64,000 nt of DNA, taken from Burkholderia mayonis (GTDB taxonomy: Bacteria > Pseudomonadota > Gammaproteobacteria > Burkholderiales > Burkholderiaceae). Below are positions 56,498-64,000 of the stretch, piece by piece. The translations under genes and the position numbers were made by a program. The notes under the pieces were generated by a model. The model searched no databases, was not told the origin of the DNA, and saw only the letters and a program-made list of their open reading frames with translations. Location of the stretch: NCBI RefSeq assembly GCF_001523745.2, contig NZ_CP013386.1, positions 2,666,001 to 2,730,000 of the forward strand, written 5' to 3'. Within the stretch, counting starts at the first letter, position 1. Each line of letters opens with the position of its first letter.

Positions 56498-57961
56498 ATG
56501 AACGAAGAAATCCTGATCAACATCACGCCGCAGGAAACGCGGGTCGCGCTCGTCCAACAAGGCGCGGTGCAGGAGCTTCACGTCGAGCGCACGCTGTCGC
56601 GCGGGCGCGTCGGCAACATCTATCTCGGCAAGGTCGTGCGCGTGCTGCCCGGCATGCAGTCGGCGTTCATCGACATCGGACTCGAGCGCGCGGCGTTCCT
56701 GCACGTCGCCGACATCTGGCAGCCGCGCGCGGGCGACGCGCCCGCCGTCGTGCACCAGCCGATCGAGAAGATCGTGTTCGAGGGGCAGACGCTGATGGTT
56801 CAGGTGATCAAGGACCCGATCGGCACGAAGGGCGCGCGGCTGTCGACGCAGATCAGCATCGCGGGCCGCACGCTCGTCTACCTGCCGCAGGAGCCGCACA
56901 TCGGCATCTCGCAGAAGATCGAGAGCGAGACCGAGCGCGAGGCCGTGCGCGCGCGGCTGACCGCCGTGATTCCCGCCGACGAGAAAGGCGGCTACATCGT
57001 GCGCACGATCGCCGAGGACGCGACGGGCGACGAGCTCGCCGCCGACGTCGCGTACCTGCGCAAGACCTGGGCGACGATCGTGGCGCAAGGCCAGCGCCTG
57101 CCCGCGACGAGCCTGCTGTATCAGGATCTCGATCTCGCGCAGCGCGTGCTGCGCGATTTCGCGAACGACGACACGACGCGCATCCAGGTCGATTCGCGAG
57201 AGACGTACCAGCGGCTCGTCGACTTCGCGGGCGAGTTCACGCCGGCCGTGAGCCCGAAGCTGCACCACTACACCGGCGAGCGGCCGCTCTTCGACCTGTA
57301 CAACATCGAAACCGAGATCCAGCGGGCGCTGTCGCGGCGCGTCGATCTGAAATCGGGCGGCTACCTGATGATCGACCAGACGGAAGCGATGACGACGATC
57401 GACGTAAACACGGGCGGCTACGTCGGCGCGCGCAACTTCGACGACACGATCTTCAAGACGAATCTCGAGGCCGCGCACACGATCGCGCGGCAGTTGCGGC
57501 TGCGCAACCTCGGCGGGATCATCATCATCGACTTCATCGACATGGAGAACGCCGAGCATCGCGACGCGGTGCTCGCCGAGCTGAAGAAGGCGCTCGCGCG
57601 CGACCGCACGCGCGTGACGGTAAACGGCTTCTCGCAGTTGGGGCTCGTCGAGATGACGCGCAAGCGCACACGCGAATCGCTCGCGCACGTGCTGTGCGAG
57701 CCGTGCCCGACCTGCCAAGGCAAGGGCCAGGTGAAGACGTCGCGCACCGTCTGCTACGACGTCCTGCGCGAAATCCTGCGCGAGTCGCGGCAGTTCAATC
57801 CGCGCGAATTCCGCGTGATCGCGTCGCAGCAGGTGATCGATCTCTTTCTCGATGAGGAATCGCAGCATCTCGCGATGCTGATCGACTTCATCGGCAAGCC
57901 GGTGTCGTTGCAGGTCGAGTCGAATCTGAGTCAGGAGCAGTACGACATCGTGCTGATGTAG
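56498..57961 (+). CDS. rng: Ribonuclease G
   Basis: Single-strand endoribonuclease acting in 16S rRNA 5' maturation and mRNA decay, 487 residues. The N-terminal S1 domain (GRVGNIYLGKVVRVLPGMQS, 20 residues) is followed by an RNase H-like/DNase I-like catalytic part. Metal-binding Asp residues are in TTIDVNTGGYVG and IIIIDFIDM, and the zinc-link CPTCQGKG is present. It ends the hemF-rng operon. Confidence 0.97.
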   Translation: MNEEILINITPQETRVALVQQGAVQELHVERTLSRGRVGNIYLGKVVRVLPGMQSAFIDIGLERAAFLHVADIWQPRAGDAPAVVHQPIEKIVFEGQTLMVQVIKDPIGTKGARLSTQISIAGRTLVYLPQEPHIGISQKIESETEREAVRARLTAVIPADEKGGYIVRTIAEDATGDELAADVAYLRKTWATIVAQGQRLPATSLLYQDLDLAQRVLRDFANDDTTRIQVDSRETYQRLVDFAGEFTPAVSPKLHHYTGERPLFDLYNIETEIQRALSRRVDLKSGGYLMIDQTEAMTTIDVNTGGYVGARNFDDTIFKTNLEAAHTIARQLRLRNLGGIIIIDFIDMENAEHRDAVLAELKKALARDRTRVTVNGFSQLGLVEMTRKRTRESLAHVLCEPCPTCQGKGQVKTSRTVCYDVLREILRESRQFNPREFRVIASQQVIDLFLDEESQHLAMLIDFIGKPVSLQVESNLSQEQYDIVLM

Positions 57962-58664
57962 CAATCGCCGGCGTCACCGCCGCCGCAAGCCGCGCCGAGC
58001 GCCAAGACGCACGGCGGCATGGAGGCGCGAAACCGGCCCACGCCTCCATGCAGGAAGCACCGGAGGCCGTGTCGACCGGCAAGTCGATCGGCATCGCATC
58101 GGCGCCGACGGCGTACGCCCCCAAAGAGCCCGGCCGCCGACGGGCGCGTTTCAATGTCGATTCACCGAGAAGATGACGAATCAATGTTGGGAATCCTGAA
58201 CGGCACGCCCTCTGTAGAAAAACCTGTCGGCCGAAGTCTCGATATCCACTCGCCCGCCGTGCTCGCATCGAGCCTCCTCGATTCGGTCACGGACATGCGT
58301 CGCGCGCGGCAAGCAAGCCGTAAGCCGCTCCAAGCGGTCTTTCGCGCCGCGACGATCCTGGGCCGGCCTCGAGTCTTGGGCCGCGCCTGTACCGGCAGGC
58401 GAATGCGATCAATCCGGTGCGCCCTCAAACGCCACGAAAGCTGAAATCGTTTTCGCACCTGAATCGAATCGTCGACCGCCCGGAATCGGCCGCCGCCGAC
58501 GTCGCCCGGCGGCGAACCGCGACATGACCGCGGAAACGTCAGCGCAACACGGCGCACGATGATCCCGATCAAGCTTCCGTCGGGGACACCCTGATCGGAA
58601 ATACCGGCGACTCATGACATAATCCGCCGCAGCTCACGAGCCCGTTCGTCATTCCGTCAAGGCC
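57962..58664. other. Intergenic region after rng
   Basis: A 703-base gap. A plus-strand frame at 58019-58444 and other short frames have no ribosome-binding sites or family resemblance. The end, 58600-58640, is less GC-rich and contains CATAAT (58618-58623), a possible -10 box for the next gene. I see no clear rng terminator. Confidence 0.4.
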
Positions 58665-59045
58665 ATGCGCAGCCTTCTCCATCGCAAGATCGGCAGCATT
58701 CTCGGATTGCTTGCAATCCTGATGGCGGCGCTCGCGCCGACGGTTTCGCACACGCTTTCGAACAGCCATCATTTCGGCGAGCTGTCGAGCGCTTTCTGCT
58801 CCGCGCAGGACAACAACGACGCGACGTCATCCGGCTCGTCGCCGTCGTCCGAAAAAGCGGCTCATTGGCAGGCATGCGCGTATTGCGGACTGCTCGCGCA
58901 CACGCCGGTGGTACCGAGCACGACCGCCGAATTCGCGCCGACGAGTTGGACAGTTCAGGCGACTGCCGCCGCACCGATTTCGCCGCCTCGTCGCGTCTTC
59001 CCGTTCATTGCTGCGCAGCCACGCGCCCCACCCGTCCTATCCTGA
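58665..59045 (+). CDS. DUF2946-family small exported protein
   Basis: A 126-residue protein with an N-terminal signal or anchor (about residues 10-30, IGSILGLLAILMAALAPTVS) and the DUF2946 core HWQACAYCGLLAH. In this family a His/Cys cluster of this kind is associated with copper genes. The C-terminal part is Ala/Pro-rich. AAGG precedes the ATG. The next two genes fit a copper-handling cluster. Confidence 0.8.
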   Translation: MRSLLHRKIGSILGLLAILMAALAPTVSHTLSNSHHFGELSSAFCSAQDNNDATSSGSSPSSEKAAHWQACAYCGLLAHTPVVPSTTAEFAPTSWTVQATAAAPISPPRRVFPFIAAQPRAPPVLS

Positions 59046-59152
59046 TTGAAGCAGTCTTGCGGCGACGCGCGTGCCATTGCGTCGCCGCGGAGTCGCGCAT
59101 CCGTCGACGGATGCGCGACCGCACACATGCGACCATTCAAAAAGGAGAAATC

Positions 59153-60085
59153 ATGCGCACCATCGCACCTCGCAGCAGCATGCCGGCACTCGCGACGCTC
59201 GTCATTCCGGCTGCCGTCGCCGCCACGCTTTTCGCGCCTTCTCTTGCCGCCGCCCACGCCATCGCGGGCAATCGCGTATTCCCGGCGACGATGGCGGTCG
59301 ACGACCCCGGCGTCGGCGACGAGCTCAATCTGGAATTCGGGCACCTCAAGTCGCAGACGGACGACGGCGACACCCAGAACACCAACACGACGACGCTCGA
59401 ATGGGACAAGCTGATCACGCCGAGTTTCGCGTTGTCGGTGACGGGAACCTACGTGAACGTGAACGCTCCGAACGGCGGCTCGGCACGAGGATTCGACAAC
59501 TTCGCGGTCGGCGCCAAGTATCGCTTCTACGTGAACGCCGCACACGAATTCATGGCGTCGGCCGGCGTGGTGGCCGAGCTCGGCGGAACCGGTTCGAAGG
59601 CGATCGCCGACCCGCACTCTGCGCTCACGCCGACGCTTTACTTCGGCAAGGGTTTCGGCGATCTACCCGACGGCCTGAAATATCTGCGTCCATTGGCGAT
59701 CACGGGCACCGTCGGGCCGCGCCTGACAACCAGCAGCGCCGATCCGGATTCGCTGAACTGGGGCGTCACCTTGCAATACAGCCTGCCCTATCTGCAGAAC
59801 TACGTGCAGGACGTCGGGCTCAAGGCGCCTTTCAGCAATCTGATTCCGGTTGTCGAGTTCCCGATGAACACTTGCACCGGCGGCCCATGCTCGGGGCATA
59901 CCACCGGGACCGTCAACCCCGGCCTGCTGTGGCTCAATCGCTGGGGGCAATTCGGCGTCGAGGCGCAGATTCCCGTCAATCATGCGAGCGGCAAAGGCGT
60001 CGGCATCCTGCTTCAGGCGCATCTCTATCTGGACGACGTCTTACCCAACTCGCTCGGCAAACCCCTCTTCGGCAAGGGAGAATGA
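59153..60085 (+). CDS. Outer-membrane-like exported protein of the copper cluster
   Basis: A 310-residue secreted protein with a signal peptide of about 34 residues ending near LAAAHA. The mature part is rich in alternating strands (LEWDKLITPSFALSVTGTYV, NFAVGAKYRFYV) and ends with a beta-strand, suggesting an outer-membrane beta-barrel. It has a small Cys-containing insertion (CTGGPC). A strong AAGGAG precedes the ATG at 59153. Its stop overlaps the CopC-like start (ATGA). Function is inferred only from position. Confidence 0.7.
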   Translation: MRTIAPRSSMPALATLVIPAAVAATLFAPSLAAAHAIAGNRVFPATMAVDDPGVGDELNLEFGHLKSQTDDGDTQNTNTTTLEWDKLITPSFALSVTGTYVNVNAPNGGSARGFDNFAVGAKYRFYVNAAHEFMASAGVVAELGGTGSKAIADPHSALTPTLYFGKGFGDLPDGLKYLRPLAITGTVGPRLTTSSADPDSLNWGVTLQYSLPYLQNYVQDVGLKAPFSNLIPVVEFPMNTCTGGPCSGHTTGTVNPGLLWLNRWGQFGVEAQIPVNHASGKGVGILLQAHLYLDDVLPNSLGKPLFGKGE

Positions 60086-60462
60086 ACATGATCCTATTCG
60101 GCCTGCTTCGCGGCGCTTGCGCCGCAGTGGCGACGATCGCCTGCTGCGCGATCCCTTCGGCAGCTTTCGCGCATGTCTTCCCGCAAACGCAAGCGCCGTC
60201 GGCGGGCGCCGAGGTATCGCCGCCCGCGAACGTGACGATCGTCTTCAACGGTCCGCTCGAGCCTGCCTTCAGCGCCCTCACGGTCAGCGATGCGGCGGGC
60301 AAGCCCGTGAACACCGCCAAGGCAACCGTCGCACCGAACGACGCGAAGACGATCAGCGTCCCGTTACCCCCCTTGGCGCCCGGCAAGTACACCGTGCACT
60401 GGGTGGCCGTGGCCTCCGACGGGCATCGGACTCAGGGCGACTACGCGTTCAAGGTGAAATGA
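60082..60462 (+). CDS. CopC-like periplasmic copper-binding protein
   Basis: A 126-residue exported protein of the CopC/YobA type. After signal cleavage near AFA-H the mature N-terminus would be His (HVFPQTQAPSAGAEVSPP), which in CopC forms the Cu(II) site together with a late Asp and His, here in ASDGHRTQGDYAF. The fold is a small beta-sandwich. It is coupled to the preceding gene by ATGA. No copD gene follows in this window. Confidence 0.88.
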   Translation: MNMILFGLLRGACAAVATIACCAIPSAAFAHVFPQTQAPSAGAEVSPPANVTIVFNGPLEPAFSALTVSDAAGKPVNTAKATVAPNDAKTISVPLPPLAPGKYTVHWVAVASDGHRTQGDYAFKVK

Positions 60463-61077
60463 CGAAGGCCGATGTTGCATACCAGCATCATTTTTGCCCC
60501 GTTCGCCGCGTTTCGCGTCGCTCGCGCGTAGCCGTTCAATACCTCGCCTAGCGCGTGCGCATTCGTCACACGATGTCGGCGGCGTCGCCATCCGCTGTAC
60601 CGACGGCACGCCGGCGTCGTCTCATTTCGCGAAGCGACGTCGCCGCCTCGTCGCGCCCAAGCCCGTCATGTCTTAGCGGCGATGGAAACGCGCCCTCCCC
60701 GCGCGTCACGTATCAACGCTGCGACATTTTTCGCCGATTCCAAAGCGCGGCGGCATCCGCGTACGCCCGGCTTCCCCATGCATCCGGCAAGCGGCCGACT
60801 TGGCACGTTGCTAGCTTCTTTCAATGCGCTGCCAATGGCGGACTCGATGCGCGTTCGAGGATGACTGGTTATCCGGCACTTCCTGATGGAAGCCATGCCG
60901 CGCCAGATTGTTTCCCGCTCGAAAATACGCCACGGGTTCGCAACGTGCCTGTCGCCCATCCATCTTCAATTCGCCCGCCGACGTCGTTCCCTACGCGTCG
61001 CCGCCGAGCGGATCCGGACGAGGTGCACGCCAGGAGTGTTGGATATCACGTGTCGTCCATCCCGACGGGAGAGCACC
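60463..61077. other. Intergenic region without a recognisable gene
   Basis: A 615-base gap between the CopC-like gene and the deacetylase-like gene. Several short frames on both strands are unsupported. No terminator or repeat that I can support is seen. The last 40 bases hold GGGAG for the next gene. Confidence 0.4.
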
Positions 61078-63234
61078 ATGCTGGTCAAGTCGATTCGGTT
61101 CCTCAGGACATGCCTGATCCTGTTTTCTCTATGTCTGACCATCGTCCCCGGACGAGCAAACGCGGTGTCGAACCAGTTGCTGCTGCTGCTGCCGGACAAC
61201 TTCACGCTCCCCGATCCGCGCGTATCCGCTTGGCTCGACGCGGCATCGGAAGAAGGCCTGCAAATCTCGATCATCTACGACAGCCAGTTCGAACAGGCAG
61301 GCGCGTCGCTTCAGCAGTATCAAGGCCTCATCCTCCCCGATCAGGTTCATACCGTCGCGGCCGATGCGCTCGTGACGGCGATTCAGAACTACGCGCTCAA
61401 CGGCGGGCACGTGATGCTGGTCTACGATTTCGGCGTCCTCACGTCGACCGGCTTCTATCCGATTCCGCAGTCGAGATTCAGCGCGATGGCGGGCGTCAGC
61501 TATGTGCTCTACGATTCGCTGGGCGGCAACATGATCGGACTCGGGCCCGTGACCGGCATGGGGAGCACCTTGCGCACGCTCCAGATCCCGCCCGGGAAGT
61601 CGATGACCTGGCCGACTACCAGCTCGACCACCGGCTCGACTACGACTGCCGTCAAGACGTCCGCGTCCGTATCGGTCGCGGCGTCGCCCAGCCAGGTGCT
61701 CTATCTGCAGCCTAGCCCGACCAACCCGGGCGGCCTGTCCGGCTACAACCACAACGCGTACTTCAACTACAAGACCGAGAACGGCCTTGCGACCAACATC
61801 AGCCTGAATCTCGGTCGCGTGTTCAAAGGCTCGAAGGTCAAGTCCGGCGCCTATACCCCGATGTCGACCAACAGCAAGACTGCGTCGACGTCGACGACTT
61901 CCACCGGAACGTCCGCGCTCGTCACGACGACGACCGCCGCGACGACCGCCGCGACGACGGACGTGCTCGAAGGCATCTCGGGCTACGTGTACGGCTTTCT
62001 CACGTATCCGAGCTTCGTCACGCAGGGCACGTACAGCGGCACGACCTTGCTGACTTCGCCGAACTTCGGCCTTGTTGCCGGCTACAACCCGTACGGCAGC
62101 GGCGGCGTGCTGTTCGTGAACATGCCGCTCAGCTACCTCGAAGGGCAAACCGACGGCATGCCGCTCCATGGCTTCCTGCACTACTTCACGACGAACGTGC
62201 TGTCGATGCCGCACCTGTCGCTCGAGCCGAAGGCGCAGGCGGGAATGGTGCTCAACTGGCACTTCTGCGCGGAAGAGATGATCCAGCCGGCGCTGTACCT
62301 GAAATCGCTCGGCATCTGGAACAACGGCCCGTTCTCGATCGTCGTGACGGCCGGCCCGGACGACGCGGCGATAGGCGACGGCCTCGGCATCAATCTGACC
62401 AACAACACGCAGGCGAAGCAGCTGATGCAGTATCTGCTCGGCCGAGGACACAACATCGGCAGTCACGGCGGGTGGGATCACGACTACTGGGGCGCCAATG
62501 CGAGCGAGACCGATCAGAGCACGTTCCAGCAGTACCTCACGCTGAATCATCAGGCGGTGCAGTCGGTCACCGGCAAGCCCGACGTCGAATGGGCGGCGCC
62601 GGAAGGCAACACGCCGACGTGGGCCGTGACCTGGCTCGAGAGCAACGGCTATTCGGGCTACTACTTCACAGGCCACACCGGCATGGCGCAGACCCGCGCG
62701 TACCGCAACGGCGCGCTGCTGAATCCCGGCATCTGGGCGTTCCCGGTCATGCCGTTCGGCAAGTACGCGACGTTCGAGGAGTTCCAGGAGTTCGGCGTAT
62801 CGACGACGGACGTCACGAACTGGTACGAATCGCTGATGAACTTCGTCGTCGCCAATCGCACGACCCGCCTCATCTACATGCACCCGCTCGGCGCGTCGTG
62901 GTACCCGAACATACTCACGACCATCTTCAGCTATGCGAACACGTTGATCGCATCGGGCCAGTACAAGTGGTACACGATGGACCAGTTGACGCAGTTCGAC
63001 AGGCGGCGCCTGCTCGTCACGTGGACAGCGACCGATACGGGCAGCGGTTGGTCGTTCAGCGCGTCGCAGCCGACGAGCCTGCAGGACATGACGTGGCTGC
63101 TGCCGAAGAACGCTTATCAACTGCCGGCCGTGACCGGGGGATCGGCCACGGTCGTGACCACCGATCCGACCAACTGGCTCGTAATCGCCGGCGCGGGAAC
63201 GGCGTTGACGTTCACGAGCGCCAAAGTGCAATAG
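61078..63234 (+). CDS. Large secreted protein, polysaccharide-deacetylase-like C-terminal half
   Basis: A 718-residue exported protein. Signal peptide at 1-29; a Rossmann-like N-terminal domain at about 33-175; a Thr/Ser-rich linker at 180-203; a middle segment; a second Thr/Ser-rich stretch at 263-294; and a C-terminal half from about 385. That half has GMVLNWHFCAEEM, a conserved-looking TAGPDDA (425-430) and GHNIGSHGGWDH with His458, His463 and His468. The latter resembles the metal-binding motif of NodB-type deacetylases, though TFDDG itself is missing. The substrate is unknown. GGGAG precedes the ATG. The S53 peptidase gene follows 81 bases later. Confidence 0.7.
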   Translation: MLVKSIRFLRTCLILFSLCLTIVPGRANAVSNQLLLLLPDNFTLPDPRVSAWLDAASEEGLQISIIYDSQFEQAGASLQQYQGLILPDQVHTVAADALVTAIQNYALNGGHVMLVYDFGVLTSTGFYPIPQSRFSAMAGVSYVLYDSLGGNMIGLGPVTGMGSTLRTLQIPPGKSMTWPTTSSTTGSTTTAVKTSASVSVAASPSQVLYLQPSPTNPGGLSGYNHNAYFNYKTENGLATNISLNLGRVFKGSKVKSGAYTPMSTNSKTASTSTTSTGTSALVTTTTAATTAATTDVLEGISGYVYGFLTYPSFVTQGTYSGTTLLTSPNFGLVAGYNPYGSGGVLFVNMPLSYLEGQTDGMPLHGFLHYFTTNVLSMPHLSLEPKAQAGMVLNWHFCAEEMIQPALYLKSLGIWNNGPFSIVVTAGPDDAAIGDGLGINLTNNTQAKQLMQYLLGRGHNIGSHGGWDHDYWGANASETDQSTFQQYLTLNHQAVQSVTGKPDVEWAAPEGNTPTWAVTWLESNGYSGYYFTGHTGMAQTRAYRNGALLNPGIWAFPVMPFGKYATFEEFQEFGVSTTDVTNWYESLMNFVVANRTTRLIYMHPLGASWYPNILTTIFSYANTLIASGQYKWYTMDQLTQFDRRRLLVTWTATDTGSGWSFSASQPTSLQDMTWLLPKNAYQLPAVTGGSATVVTTDPTNWLVIAGAGTALTFTSAKVQ

Positions 63235-63315
63235 CGCTGCGCAGTGCGTTCGCCGACGATCCCTCGATCGAAGGATCGCCGGCGCCGTCCGGATCGCTCA
63301 CAGCAGAGAAACGAC

Positions 63316-64000
63316 ATGAAGCGACACTCGCTACGGCATGCGCTCGGCAAGCTCGCCGCAACGGCCACGCTTGCGCTCTCGACGGCCGCGCCGTTTGCGC
63401 AGCAACCGAATCGGCCGCCTCGCGGCTTCACGCGCCCGCCGTTCCATCTGCGCGGGCATACGGCCGAGAGCCCGGGCGGCCTGTCTCCGGCGCAGATCCG
63501 GAATTTCTACGGATTCGATCAGTTGCCGCGCAATTATCGCGGCAGCAGACAAGTCATCGCGATCGTCGACGCATACGACAACCCCAACGCCGAGGCGGAT
63601 CTCGACGCGTTCAGCCGCAGCTTCGGCCTGCCGCCCTGCAATGCGGCCAATCGATGCTTCGCCAAGATCTACGCCACTGCCGATCGAAGCCGTCCGCCCG
63701 CGGATGCCGGCTGGGCGCTGGAAAGTTCGCTCGACGTCCAGTGGGCGCATGCGATCGCGCCCGACGCGAAGATCGTGCTGATCGAAGCGGCATCCGACAC
63801 CTTCACCGACATGATGAGCGCGGTGGCCGCGGCCGTCGCGGCGCCGCCCGAAGGCGCCGGCGCGAAAGTCGTGTCGATGAGCTGGGGCGGCAGCGAGTTT
63901 CTGTCGGAAACGCAATTTGACGGCCAGTTCATGAGCGCGAACGGCGTGTCGTTCGTCGCCGCGTCCGGCGACGGCGGGAACGCCGTCGACTACCCCGCCG
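63316..64000 (+). CDS. Secreted S53 (sedolisin) peptidase, partial
   Basis: The first 228 residues of a serine-carboxyl peptidase; the gene continues beyond the window. A signal peptide (about 1-28) is followed by a short segment and then the catalytic domain at once: GSRQVIAIVDAYDNP, the catalytic Glu136 and Asp140 in ESSLDVQW, VVSMSWGGSE and FVAASGDGG. The catalytic Ser lies outside the window. Most S53 enzymes carry a propeptide of well over 100 residues, which is almost absent here. AGAGAA precedes the ATG. Confidence 0.85.
   Translation, partial: MKRHSLRHALGKLAATATLALSTAAPFAQQPNRPPRGFTRPPFHLRGHTAESPGGLSPAQIRNFYGFDQLPRNYRGSRQVIAIVDAYDNPNAEADLDAFSRSFGLPPCNAANRCFAKIYATADRSRPPADAGWALESSLDVQWAHAIAPDAKIVLIEAASDTFTDMMSAVAAAVAAPPEGAGAKVVSMSWGGSEFLSETQFDGQFMSANGVSFVAASGDGGNAVDYPA

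Noticed and set aside
58019..58444. Small plus-strand frame after rng
   Set aside because: No start signal, no family resemblance, and composition unlike genuine genes here.

Overview
The window is chromosomal DNA of a high-GC beta-proteobacterium, almost certainly Burkholderia and probably the B. pseudomallei/thailandensis group. This rests on the strong G/C bias at third codon positions, on gene order (ilvIHC-psd-pssA-leuA; hemF-nadD-rsfS-rlmH-maf-rng; kdpFABC-kdpDE) and on the protein sequences. The species call is from remembered gene content, not from a search.

Layout. 1-5.2 kb: rpsO, an orphan periplasmic binding protein, a lipoprotein, and a beta-carbonic anhydrase paired with a SulP transporter. 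5.3-12.5 kb: the minus-strand branched-chain amino acid and phospholipid block (ilvI, ilvH, ilvC, psd, pssA, leuA). A Leu-rich leader peptide using rare CTA codons precedes leuA. 12.7-20.2 kb: an ECF-type sigma factor coupled to DUF3619, DUF3106 and RDD genes; an LpxH-like phosphoesterase, a GT4 glycosyltransferase and dgkA; a TetR regulator with a LOG-family gene; an SDR. 20.5-27.8 kb: an ArnT-like glycosyltransferase, a decayed LysR gene, an MFS transporter, an amidase, a DUF924 gene and alaX.

27.9-32.7 kb is a lower-GC accessory island between alaX and a truncated hemoglobin gene. It holds a class II Fic protein with an AbiEi-like N-terminus and four 23-bp-spaced promoter repeats, an abiEi antitoxin gene broken by two single-base deletions, a sigma-region-4-like protein, and a protein with the Fe-S cysteine pattern of Cas4/AddB-type nucleases. 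It is the most likely site of something undescribed.

32.7-48.9 kb: truncated hemoglobin, an FtsX-type permease, DUF4126, a guanidine-II riboswitch with an SMR exporter, a DUF333-like protein, and the whole kdp potassium operon. The kdp operon includes two tiny membrane peptides upstream of kdpA and a candidate KdpE box. Then come a quinone oxidoreductase and mgsA. 49.0-58.0 kb: an SDR lacking the usual Tyr/Lys, upp, yebC, purD and the hemF-rng housekeeping operon. 58.6-64 kb: a copper-type cluster (DUF2946, outer-membrane-like protein, CopC-like), a large secreted deacetylase-like protein, and the start of a secreted S53 peptidase that runs off the window.

The core blocks are ordinary for the genus. 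The regulatory features worth attention are the leuA leader, the ilvI upstream ORF, the guanidine riboswitch, the kdp leader and the Fic promoter repeats.
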